Part shown: in pieces, positions 25,247-32,381 of the stretch
Position numbering within the stretch: position 1 is the stretch's first letter
Layout of the letters: every line of letters begins with the position of its first letter
Assembly (NCBI GenBank): GCA_041635265.1
Contig: JBFJJV010000007.1
Location: 1 to 45,712 of the forward strand
DNA from: Panacagrimonas sp041635265
Lineage (GTDB): Bacteria; Pseudomonadota; Gammaproteobacteria; Nevskiales; Nevskiaceae
DNA length: 45,712 nucleotides
Direction: 5' to 3'
Position numbers and translations under genes: made by a program
Notes under the pieces: generated by a model
Told to the model about the DNA's origin: nothing
Databases searched by the model: none
What the model saw: the letters and a program-made list of their open reading frames with translations, nothing else

Positions 25247-26536
25247 TTAATCGACACCGTATACGCATATTCCGTCGCGCAAGGTAGTGAGCACACGTCC
25301 GGGCAGAACCCTCCCGCCGAACGGCGTGTTGTGACCCGCGCTGATTATCCGGCGAGGATCGCACTGAATCTGTGTGTCGGGATCAACAATACACAGGTTC
25401 GCTCGTGCACCTGTGCTCAACCGGCCCTCTGCCAGATTCAGGATTTCCGCCGGCGTGCAGCACAGCCGCTGCACCATCGACTGCGGTGTCAATACGCCTT
25501 CGGCCACTAGCTGCAAGCTCAGTGGGAGCAGCGTTTCCAGGCCGGAAATTCCAGGTGCGGTCAAAGGGAAGGGATTGACCTTGGCGTCGATCTCATGAGG
25601 CTGATGATCCGAGCAGATCGCGCCGATCACGCCGCGCCGGACGCCTTCACGCAGGGCATCACGATCCTCGGCCGAACGCAGTGGCGGAATGACGTGGCAC
25701 ATGGCGTTGAAGCCCATGACGTCCTCGGCGGTGAGGAAGAGCTGGTGGATTGCGACATCAGCGCTGATTTTCAATCCGCTGGCCTGGGCAGCTGCAACCA
25801 TCTCCACGCTGCGCGCAGTGGAGAGCCGCCCAAAGTGCACGGAAGCACCGGTATCCTCGACTAGGGATATCCAGAATCGAATCGCCGAGACCTCAGCAGA
25901 TACGGGTATCGGGGGCAGACCCAGGCGCGTCGCTACCGGGCCCTCATGCGCACAACCCTTGTTGGCGAGTGCAGGATTCTGCGCAAATACATGTACGGTC
26001 AGCCCCAGGCCGCGCGCATATTCCAGGGCGCGCACGCCAACCAGAGAATCACGCAGGGGTTGGCCTGCATTGCTGACACCGGCGCACCCGGCTTGTTTGA
26101 GCGCACTCATCTCGGCCAGCGATTCGCCCGCCAAGTCCTGCGTCAACGCGCCAAGTGTCAGAACGTCGAGGCCACCGATTTTGTCCGCAATGCCGCGAAT
26201 TCGATCGACGACGGCCTGGCTGGCGATGGGAGGCTGCGTATCTGGTGGAATGCAGACTGCGGTAATACCGCCCGCTTGCGCTGCGGGGATCTCCGACGCG
26301 AAGCTGGCTTTGTAGGTCTGGCCTGGTTCGCGAAAACGCGCAGCCAGATCAATGATGCCCGGAATCAGCCAGTGGCCCTGGGCCTGAATGATCTGCTCAA
26401 ATTCTCCCGACGGCCGATCCTTGCTGAGCGATTCGATACGACCGTCACGAATCGACAGATAAGCCCTGCCATCGAATTCGCTGGCAGGGTCTATAACGCG
26501 TGCGCCTTCGATGAGGGTTGATCGGCTCGGGCTCAC
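25247..26536 (-). CDS. pyrX: Dihydroorotase homologue PyrC' (PyrX), probably non-catalytic
   Basis: A 429-residue protein of the dihydroorotase/amidohydrolase fold. It lies next to pyrB, with a four-base stop/start overlap and a GTG start. In active dihydroorotases the first metal-binding motif is D-x-H-x-H-x-R-x-P-G. Here it reads DLAARFREPG (residues 63-72), so both histidines are replaced (A65 and R67). The lysine carbamylation site near GCAGVSNAG is also not evident. A later DH-x-PH (SDHQPHEID) remains. This is the pattern known for PyrC' in Pseudomonas, a structural partner needed to assemble the PyrB aspartate transcarbamoylase complex. It predicts that an active dihydroorotase is encoded elsewhere. 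Confidence 0.93.
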   Translation of the reverse strand: MSPSRSTLIEGARVIDPASEFDGRAYLSIRDGRIESLSKDRPSGEFEQIIQAQGHWLIPGIIDLAARFREPGQTYKASFASEIPAAQAGGITAVCIPPDTQPPIASQAVVDRIRGIADKIGGLDVLTLGALTQDLAGESLAEMSALKQAGCAGVSNAGQPLRDSLVGVRALEYARGLGLTVHVFAQNPALANKGCAHEGPVATRLGLPPIPVSAEVSAIRFWISLVEDTGASVHFGRLSTARSVEMVAAAQASGLKISADVAIHQLFLTAEDVMGFNAMCHVIPPLRSAEDRDALREGVRRGVIGAICSDHQPHEIDAKVNPFPLTAPGISGLETLLPLSLQLVAEGVLTPQSMVQRLCCTPAEILNLAEGRLSTGARANLCIVDPDTQIQCDPRRIISAGHNTPFGGRVLPGRVLTTLRDGICVYGVD

Positions 26537-27501
26537 GATGCCGACCTTCCTTCCATGCCCAGAATCATGTCCATGACCGCCATTCGCACCGAAATTCCAT
26601 TGGTGACCTGGTTGAGAATCAGTGAGCGTTCCGAATACGCCAGATCCCCGGAAATCTCGATACCGCGGTTGATCGGGCCGGGATGCATGATGACGCCGTC
26701 CGGTTTGATGCGTTTCAGGCGTTCTGCGGTGAGTCCGAAGTCGCGATGAAATTCTGTCATCGACGGTAGAAATGCGCCCAACATGCGCTCGGTCTGCAGG
26801 CGCAGGAGGATAACCACGTCGACGCCGTCGAGACCCTCGTCCATGGAGTGATATTTGCGCACGCCAAGAGACTCGATGCCGACTGGTAGAAGCGTGGGCG
26901 GCGCAATGACGCGAATATCCTGACAGCCGAGAATGCGCAGCCCGTGGATATCGGATCGCGCGACGCGCGAGTGCAGCACATCACCGATGATCGCCACACT
27001 CAGATTCTGCGGAGAGCCCTTGTTCTCTCGGATGGTGTAGAGATCGAGCAGTCCCTGAGTGGGATGCGCATGGCGGCCATCGCCAGCATTGAGAATGGCA
27101 ACGCCCGGAGCAGCGTGTTCTGCAAAGAAGTGTGCCGCGCCGCTGGCATTGTGACGCACCACGAACATGTCGGCCTGCATGGCTTCCATGGTCTTCAGGG
27201 TGTCCAACAGGGTCTCGCCCTTGGAGGTGCTGGAAGCCGAAACCTGAAGATTCACCACGTCGGCCGAAAGGCGTTTGGCAGCGATCTCGAAGGTGGATCG
27301 GGTGCGTGTCGAGGGCTCAAAAAACAGGTTGACGATGGTGCGGCCGTTCAGCGCAAAAACTTTCTTATCTGGGCCAGCGTTGATCTTGGCGAAGTGCGCT
27401 GTTCGATCGAGGATTTGCGTGAGCAAATCAGCTGGAAGACCGTCAATGGTCAGCAAATGGCGTAGGCGTCCTTGCTGATCAAGTTGGAGAGAGTCGGTCA
27501 T
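26533..27501 (-). CDS. pyrB: Aspartate carbamoyltransferase catalytic subunit
   Basis: A 322-residue enzyme that makes N-carbamoyl-aspartate from aspartate and carbamoyl phosphate, the first committed pyrimidine step. The carbamoyl-phosphate site is EPSTRTRSTFE, and the family text includes HPTQGLLDLYTI, a second substrate-binding HNASGAAHFF and PGPINRGIEI. It is coupled to the pseudo-dihydroorotase gene by a four-base overlap. The ruvX gene ends 42 bases upstream. A pyrR gene, which lies between ruvX and pyrB in Pseudomonas, is missing here, so a different control of pyr expression is likely. An extended N-terminus (about 18 residues before LLTIDGL) is common in this group. Confidence 0.97.
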   Translation of the reverse strand: MTDSLQLDQQGRLRHLLTIDGLPADLLTQILDRTAHFAKINAGPDKKVFALNGRTIVNLFFEPSTRTRSTFEIAAKRLSADVVNLQVSASSTSKGETLLDTLKTMEAMQADMFVVRHNASGAAHFFAEHAAPGVAILNAGDGRHAHPTQGLLDLYTIRENKGSPQNLSVAIIGDVLHSRVARSDIHGLRILGCQDIRVIAPPTLLPVGIESLGVRKYHSMDEGLDGVDVVILLRLQTERMLGAFLPSMTEFHRDFGLTAERLKRIKPDGVIMHPGPINRGIEISGDLAYSERSLILNQVTNGISVRMAVMDMILGMEGRSAS

Positions 27502-27543
27502 TTCAGGTGCGCATTCTCACCTGTGTCAGTGCCCTGGTGCAAT

Positions 27544-27966
27544 TCAAGCGCCTCTGGACGCCAGCCATTGCTCCAGAATGACGCGCGCAGCTTCGCCATC
27601 GCGGTCGCCTTTGCGCACGCGACGGCTCATGCGACCACTGGCACGGGCCTCCCGCAGGGCATCGTCGGCCGCGCGTGAGGAGAACCGCTCGTCAGCCAGA
27701 TGCACTGCGAGAAGGGTATGAGCTTCGAGCGCCTTGGCGAATGCGCGCGCTGAAGCCGTCATGGCCTGTTCCGAACCGTCGTCGTCCAGCGGCAGGCCCA
27801 CAACCAGTTCAGCAGGTTTCCACTCATCGACCAGTTTTTGTATGGCCGGCCAATCAATTTCAGAGCTTGTCTGGATGGTCTTCAGTGGCCGTGCGGTGCC
27901 GGTAATCAGCTCGCCCACCGACACGCCGATGCGTTTGAAGCCGAAATCAAAAGCGAGAGTAGTCAT
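27544..27966 (-). CDS. ruvX: RuvX/YqgF Holliday-junction resolvase family protein
   Basis: A 140-residue RNase H-fold nuclease. The first catalytic aspartate is in LAFDFGFKRIGVSVG. A second acidic segment with the conserved VVGLPLDDDGSEQ, and a third (DERFSSRAAD) close the active site. The family is involved in pre-16S rRNA maturation (YqgF) and has been proposed as a Holliday-junction resolvase. It lies between yqgE and pyrB, 38 and 42 bases from its neighbours, in the usual gammaproteobacterial order. Confidence 0.95.
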   Translation of the reverse strand: MTTLAFDFGFKRIGVSVGELITGTARPLKTIQTSSEIDWPAIQKLVDEWKPAELVVGLPLDDDGSEQAMTASARAFAKALEAHTLLAVHLADERFSSRAADDALREARASGRMSRRVRKGDRDGEAARVILEQWLASRGA

Positions 27967-28004
27967 GGGCGGCTCTGAAAATGCACGGCGTCGGCCTGTT
28001 CAGC

Positions 28005-28712
28005 TTAGGCGTGTCCTGCGCCGCTTCCGAGTTGCGCAATGTCCAGACCGATCAATCGGCTGGCCGACTCCCAGCGCGCATTCACGGGCGTCTGAAACAG
28101 CACAGCGGCATCCATCGGAGTGCTCAGCCAGGAATTCTGCAGAATTTCGTCTTCGAGTTGACCAGCGCCCCATCCGGCATAGCCCAGCATGACTAGGAAC
28201 TGAGCAGGCCCCTTGCCCTCGCCGATCGCTGCGAGGACGTCCCTTGAGGTGGTGATATACAGCCCGTTGCCGATCGGCATACTGGAATCCCAGCCCCCGG
28301 GGGCGGTGTGCACCACAAAGCCGCGTTCCTGCTGCACCGGGCCGCCCCAGAACACGAGCGCTTCGCTCGAACGGCTCTTTTCGTGCTTGACGCCCATCTG
28401 ATCGAGCATGGCCCCCAGAGTCAGGTCGGTCGGTCGATTGATCACCAGACCGATAGCCCCGTTGTCATTGTGCTCGCAGAGCAGTGACACGGTCTGGCTG
28501 AAATTGTCGTCCTCCAGTCCGGGCATGGCGATCAGGAACTGGTTTTTCAGAAACAGAGATTCGATTTCAGTTGGTTCGCGCTCCCCCAGAGACGCGGCGG
28601 CCTTTTCTTCGTCCAGACCCTGGTCGATCAGCGCCTGCCGACACTTGACCAGCGATTTGCCGGTGCGATCCCGGAGGCGACGAACCATTGCAGTGGGAAC
28701 TCGAATACTCAT
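28005..28712 (-). CDS. yqgE: YqgE/AlgH protein with an N-terminal EF-Ts N-domain-like segment
   Basis: The protein is 235 residues from the ATG at 28712 (247 if a TTG at 28748 is used), compared with about 190 for ordinary YqgE/AlgH. Residues about 55-230 are a standard YqgE/AlgH domain: FLIAMPGLEDDNFSQTV, GAIGLVINRPTD, VFWGGPVQQERGFVVH and LGYAGWGAGQLEDEI. Residues 1-45 are extra. They read VRRLRDRTGKSLVKC then RQALIDQGLDEEKAA, which closely follows the UBA-like N domain of elongation factor Ts. YqgE function is poorly understood (AlgH is an alginate regulator in Pseudomonas). No good ribosome-binding site separates the two starts. It sits in the run gshB-yqgE-ruvX-pyrB. Confidence 0.92.
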   Translation of the reverse strand: MSIRVPTAMVRRLRDRTGKSLVKCRQALIDQGLDEEKAAASLGEREPTEIESLFLKNQFLIAMPGLEDDNFSQTVSLLCEHNDNGAIGLVINRPTDLTLGAMLDQMGVKHEKSRSSEALVFWGGPVQQERGFVVHTAPGGWDSSMPIGNGLYITTSRDVLAAIGEGKGPAQFLVMLGYAGWGAGQLEDEILQNSWLSTPMDAAVLFQTPVNARWESASRLIGLDIAQLGSGAGHA

Positions 28713-28754
28713 GGGCACAGTATCTAGTGCGCCACCACGGATAGGCAAGGCGGA

Positions 28755-29726
28755 TCAGGCCAGGGTATTCAGCCGTCCGTCGATCGCGTTCATTAAATCC
28801 GAGCCAATATCCGTGCCAAAGGCTGTATCGATTTCTCGTGCGCAAGTGGGGCTGGTCACATTGATTTCGGTGACCCGACTGCCGATGACATCGAGCCCGA
28901 CAAAAATAAGGCCGCGTCGGCGCAGTTCGGGACCAATTTTTTCTGCGATCAAACGGTCAGAATCGCTGAGGGGGCGTGCTTCGCCGCGGCCGCCAGCTGC
29001 GAGATTGCCACGAGTCTCTCCCTTGCTGGGAATCCGAGCCAGGCAATAGGGCACCGGTTCACCGTCAATCATGAGGATGCGTTTGTCGCCATCCACGATC
29101 TCCGGCAGGTATTTTTGCGCAACAATCATGTGAGCGCCATTGTCGCTGAGCTGCTCGATGACGGCACCCAAGTTCAGGCCGTCAGCTCCAACGCGGAAGA
29201 TGCCAGTGCCGCCCATGCCGTCCAGCGGCTTGTAGATCACATCGCCGTGTTCAGCGTGAAAGGCGCGCAGCGTTGGCAGATCGCGGGAAAATAGCGTGGG
29301 CGGCGCCAAATCTGCGAACCAGGCAGTAAACAGTTTCTCATTGCAGTCGCGCAGGCTCGCTGGTGAATTGACGATCAAGGCCCCCTGTGCCTCGGCCCGC
29401 TCGAGTACGTAGGTGCTGGCGACAAACTCCATGTCAAACGGCGGATCTTTGCGCATGAGAATGGCGTCAAACTCTCCGAGTGAGGTGATCACGGATTCGC
29501 CCAGCCATTCAAACCAATGATGATTGTCATCAGCAACGCGTAACGCTCTGGTTCTGGCGAAGGCCACGCCGTCGCGCACGAACAGGTCGGAGGCCTCCAT
29601 ATAGTTCAACTGCCAACCGCGTTTCTGGGCTGCAAGCATCAGGACCAGCGTGGTGTCCTTATAAGGCTTGATGGAGCTAATCGGATCCATGACAACGCCG
29701 ATGCGGCGGGAAGCGGGAGTATTCAT
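28755..29726 (-). CDS. gshB: Glutathione synthetase
   Basis: A 323-residue ATP-grasp ligase that joins gamma-glutamylcysteine and glycine to make glutathione. The N-terminal substrate domain has VVMDPISSIKPYKDTTL, and the ATP-grasp part has VIYKPLDGMGGTGIFR and DVIGSRVTEINVTSPT; the latter carries the Mg-binding glutamate and asparagine. The length is normal. It lies 209 bases downstream of gshA, giving a gshA-gshB order, and it is followed within 42 bases by yqgE (or six bases if the TTG start is used). Confidence 0.97.
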   Translation of the reverse strand: MNTPASRRIGVVMDPISSIKPYKDTTLVLMLAAQKRGWQLNYMEASDLFVRDGVAFARTRALRVADDNHHWFEWLGESVITSLGEFDAILMRKDPPFDMEFVASTYVLERAEAQGALIVNSPASLRDCNEKLFTAWFADLAPPTLFSRDLPTLRAFHAEHGDVIYKPLDGMGGTGIFRVGADGLNLGAVIEQLSDNGAHMIVAQKYLPEIVDGDKRILMIDGEPVPYCLARIPSKGETRGNLAAGGRGEARPLSDSDRLIAEKIGPELRRRGLIFVGLDVIGSRVTEINVTSPTCAREIDTAFGTDIGSDLMNAIDGRLNTLA

Positions 29727-29852
29727 GGGCGAATTGGAAAGACCTGAGTTGGAGGGCTATTGTGCGGGGGAATCCATCTCGCTGCAGTAGCTGGCAGGGC
29801 GACAGTTGGGCGCAAACCGAATATTACGCGCAGCAAATTCACCGCCTCCCGG

Positions 29853-29879
29853 AAGATTTATCTTGGGCGCCGGGCGCCC
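29853..29879. repeat. Two adjacent palindromes between gshA and gshB
   Basis: AAGAT-TT-ATCTT (29853-29864) abuts GGGCGCC-G-GGCGCCC (29865-29879). Both are perfect. A further hairpin, GCAAGC-N8-GCTTGC (29909-29928), lies close after the gshA stop. None is followed by a T-tract. They could be operators, processing sites or transcript-end structures; the 209-base gap otherwise shows no gene. Confidence 0.45.
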
Positions 29880-29935
29880 CATGATCGGATGCAATGGTCT
29901 GCTGATTTGCAAGCCGGAATCAGCTTGCGCAGTGA

Positions 29936-31228
29936 TCAATCTTTGGCCAGCCCGGCAATTTCCCGCGCAGCGGCGACCAGCGCCAGCCGGGCTACCACGC
30001 CATAGGCATAGAATTGGTTCGGCTTGGCGTCCGGCGCCAGCGTCAGGTCGGGATGGCTGCAGCAGCTCTCGAAGGGCATCGGTTTGAAGCTCATGCCGGG
30101 TGCATTGAGGTTTTCCTGATTGCCGCGCTTCTCGTTGACCCGGTAGAAGCCGCCGATCACACAGCGATCAATCATGTAGACCACTGGTTCGGCCGAGTGT
30201 TTATCGGGGCCCCAAGTCTCGAAAGTATGAACTCCTTCCTGAATAATGGCGCCAGTGACGTCGCGGCCCTCTTTGGCCGACGACATATGGCTGCGAGCCT
30301 TGCGGTTCATTTCGCGCACATCGTCTGCCGAGCGCACCGTCATCACGCCCATGCCATAGGTGCCGGCATCGGCCTTGACGATGGCGAAAGGTTCTTCTCT
30401 AATGCCGTATTCCTTGTACTTCTCGGTAATGTCTTTCAGCAGTAACTCGACGTTGCTGATTAGGCATTCCTCGCCTTCGCGTTTCTTGAAGTTGATCTGA
30501 CCACAATTACGGAACATGGGGTCAACCCACCAGGGGTCGATCCCGGCAATCTCAGCGAAATCAGCGGCCGTATCGCGGTAGTAGCCAAAGTGCTGCGTTT
30601 TGAGGCGGGCGTGCCAGCCGGCGTCAGGCGGCGGCGCGATGGATTGCTCGATGCCGTCAAGTATCGGAGGAATGCCCGACGATAGATCATTATTTAGCAA
30701 TACGATGCAGGGGTTGAAGTCGGCGGTGCTGACCCGATTGCCTTCACGCCTGAGCGGCTCAAATAATAATTCCCGGCCGGAAACCTCCAGGGGAATCTTG
30801 GTTGGCTCGCGAATTTCAGGAATGAGCGTGCCGATGCGGACGTGATAGCCCGCCAGACAGAGCAATTCAGCCAGATCGGCCACATTTTCCAGATAGAATT
30901 TGTTGCGTGTATGGTTCTCTGGAATCAGCAATACGCGGGTGCAGGTTTGATGCGTTCGTTCCACCGCCAACTGAATGGCCTGAATACACAGTGGCTTGAA
31001 CTCCGGGTTGAGGTTGTTGAAGCCGCCGGGAAACAGGTTGGTGTCCACCGGCGCCAGCTTGAACCCTGCATTGCGAAGGTCAACCGAGCAGTAAAACGGT
31101 GGAGGTGTGCTCATCCACTGTTGTCGAAACCAGGCTTCGATGTCAGTGCTGCGCGCCAGAAGTTGCTGCTCAAAGCGCAGCAGGGGCGATATCTGTTGGC
31201 CGGGGGTGCCGGGAATCTCGTCGGGCAT
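29936..31228 (-). CDS. gshA: Glutamate-cysteine ligase, Acidithiobacillus-type (GshA family)
   Basis: A 430-residue ligase for the first step of glutathione synthesis. It belongs to the family first described in Acidithiobacillus ferrooxidans (TIGR02049/PF08886), not to the E. coli-type or plant-type families. Supporting text includes YCSVDLRNAGFKLAPVDTNL, FPGGFNNL, RVLLIPENHTRNKFYLEN, AIVKADAGTYGMGVMTV and the C-terminal YVINDRC-like DRCVIGGFYRVNEKRG. The ATG at 31228 is chosen over the TTG two codons upstream, since only a weak GGA precedes either. It is followed by gshB, and it diverges from pilG across 223 bases. No typical E. coli gshA is present in the window. Confidence 0.92.
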   Translation of the reverse strand: MPDEIPGTPGQQISPLLRFEQQLLARSTDIEAWFRQQWMSTPPPFYCSVDLRNAGFKLAPVDTNLFPGGFNNLNPEFKPLCIQAIQLAVERTHQTCTRVLLIPENHTRNKFYLENVADLAELLCLAGYHVRIGTLIPEIREPTKIPLEVSGRELLFEPLRREGNRVSTADFNPCIVLLNNDLSSGIPPILDGIEQSIAPPPDAGWHARLKTQHFGYYRDTAADFAEIAGIDPWWVDPMFRNCGQINFKKREGEECLISNVELLLKDITEKYKEYGIREEPFAIVKADAGTYGMGVMTVRSADDVREMNRKARSHMSSAKEGRDVTGAIIQEGVHTFETWGPDKHSAEPVVYMIDRCVIGGFYRVNEKRGNQENLNAPGMSFKPMPFESCCSHPDLTLAPDAKPNQFYAYGVVARLALVAAAREIAGLAKD

Positions 31229-31436
31229 GATCAATCCAGTGTTACAGAGTATTGTTAGGGGCTAGCGCCTCGAACCATCACTGAGTCGCTGCGGCAGAAC
31301 AGTGGTGTTTTTAGGAGGGTCTAGATTAGCAGCCACGGTTATGACGAGCGGCTCGCATATGCTAAAAAAACAGGCTTGGGGTTTGTTGGACATAATTGGG
31401 GGACGTGGCGCGCGGTGCTTTCGCTGCGCTACGAGC

Positions 31437-31446
31437 AAGGGGGGAA
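31437..31446 (+). promoter_or_regulatory. Ribosome-binding site fixing the pilG GTG start
   Basis: AAGGGGGGAA lies five bases before a GTG at 31452. The product begins ATEATAKIMVIDDSQ, matching the normal receiver-domain start, so the GTG is accepted. Confidence 0.65.
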
Positions 31447-31451
31447 TATAA

Positions 31452-31832
31452 GTGGCTACAGAGGCAACCGCAAAGATCATGGTGATCGATGACAGTCAGA
31501 CCATTCGGCGCACGGCAGAGACGCTGCTGGCCAAGGAAGGCTTCACCGTGTTTACCGCGCAGGATGGATTTGAGGCTCTGGCCCGTATCGCCGACCATCA
31601 GCCTGACCTGGTGTTTATCGACATCATGATGCCGCGCTTGGACGGCTATCAGGCTTGCGCGCTGATCAAGGCCAACGCGCGCTATGGCAACATTCCAGTC
31701 ATCATGCTGTCCTCAAAGGATGGACTGTTTGACAGAGCCCGCGGTCGCATCGTGGGTTCAGACGCCTATCTGACAAAACCATTTACCCGAGATGAATTGC
31801 TGGGAGCGGTCCGCGAACATCTGAAGAAATGA
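31452..31832 (+). CDS. pilG: Response regulator PilG
   Basis: A 126-residue stand-alone CheY-like receiver of the Pil-Chp system. It starts with the acidic pair in IMVIDDSQTIRRTAETLL, has the phospho-acceptor D57 in FIDIMMPRLDGYQ, and ends with the conserved lysine in YLTKPFTRDELL. In Pseudomonas PilG promotes pilus extension and raises cAMP through CyaB. It is the first gene of a plus-strand run: pilI overlaps its stop by four bases (ATGA) and chpA follows two bases after pilI. The start codon is GTG. Confidence 0.93.
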   Translation: MATEATAKIMVIDDSQTIRRTAETLLAKEGFTVFTAQDGFEALARIADHQPDLVFIDIMMPRLDGYQACALIKANARYGNIPVIMLSSKDGLFDRARGRIVGSDAYLTKPFTRDELLGAVREHLKK

Positions 31833-32380
31833 ACCTAGCCCTGCGCTCATTGCGCGCTGAGCCTTTTCAGCTGTTGCTGGAGTTGGATCGGCGTCTCCGC
31901 GATCTTCATGCCGATGGGGGTCAAACCGCCGCTAATATATGGCAGGGCTTGGCTTTTCGCCACGGACAGCGCTGGATCGTTGCGCCCAAGGAGGATGTGC
32001 GTGAAGTCATCACGGTGCCGCGGACAACGCGTGTCCCAAATGCCAGGCCATGGCTCAGCGGTGTCGCCAATGTACGTGGCAAGTTGCTGACCCTGGTCGA
32101 TTTTGGTCGCCTGTTTGGTGCCGAGGGCATGCAACCAGGCGACCGTAATGCGCGGGTACTGGTTCTCAACTCGGAAATTGCCCCGGTCGGTTTCATCGTC
32201 GACGAAGTGGCGGGTTATCGTCAGTTCACCGTTGCTGAGCAGGCGCCGCCGCAGCTGCCTGAAGACGATCCGATGCAGGCCTACCTGCTCGGTGGATTTC
32301 TGCGCGAAGGGCGTGCGTGGCTGGTATTGAGCCTGCATCAGCTGGCGCAGTCCGAAACCCTGCGCCGCGGGGGCTGGTGA
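31829..32380 (+). CDS. pilI: CheW-like adaptor PilI
   Basis: A 183-residue CheW domain protein. After an N-terminal helix (LRAEPFQLLLELDRRLRDLH) the beta-barrel core has the adaptor pattern PNARPWLSGVANVRGKLLTLVDFGRLFG and LVLNSEIAPVGFIVDEVAGYR. It couples the transducer PilJ to the ChpA kinase at the cell pole. Start overlaps the pilG stop, so it is translationally coupled. The transducer gene that would normally follow it is absent from this cluster and lies in the second cluster at 22.6-24.7 kb. Confidence 0.92.
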   Translation: MNLALRSLRAEPFQLLLELDRRLRDLHADGGQTAANIWQGLAFRHGQRWIVAPKEDVREVITVPRTTRVPNARPWLSGVANVRGKLLTLVDFGRLFGAEGMQPGDRNARVLVLNSEIAPVGFIVDEVAGYRQFTVAEQAPPQLPEDDPMQAYLLGGFLREGRAWLVLSLHQLAQSETLRRGGW

Positions 32381-32381
32381 T

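Noticed and set aside
31349..31360. CGAGC-G-GCTCG in the gshA-pilG interval as a terminator or operator
   Set aside because: Five-base arms with a one-base centre are likely by chance, and there is no adjoining T-tract or well-placed promoter.
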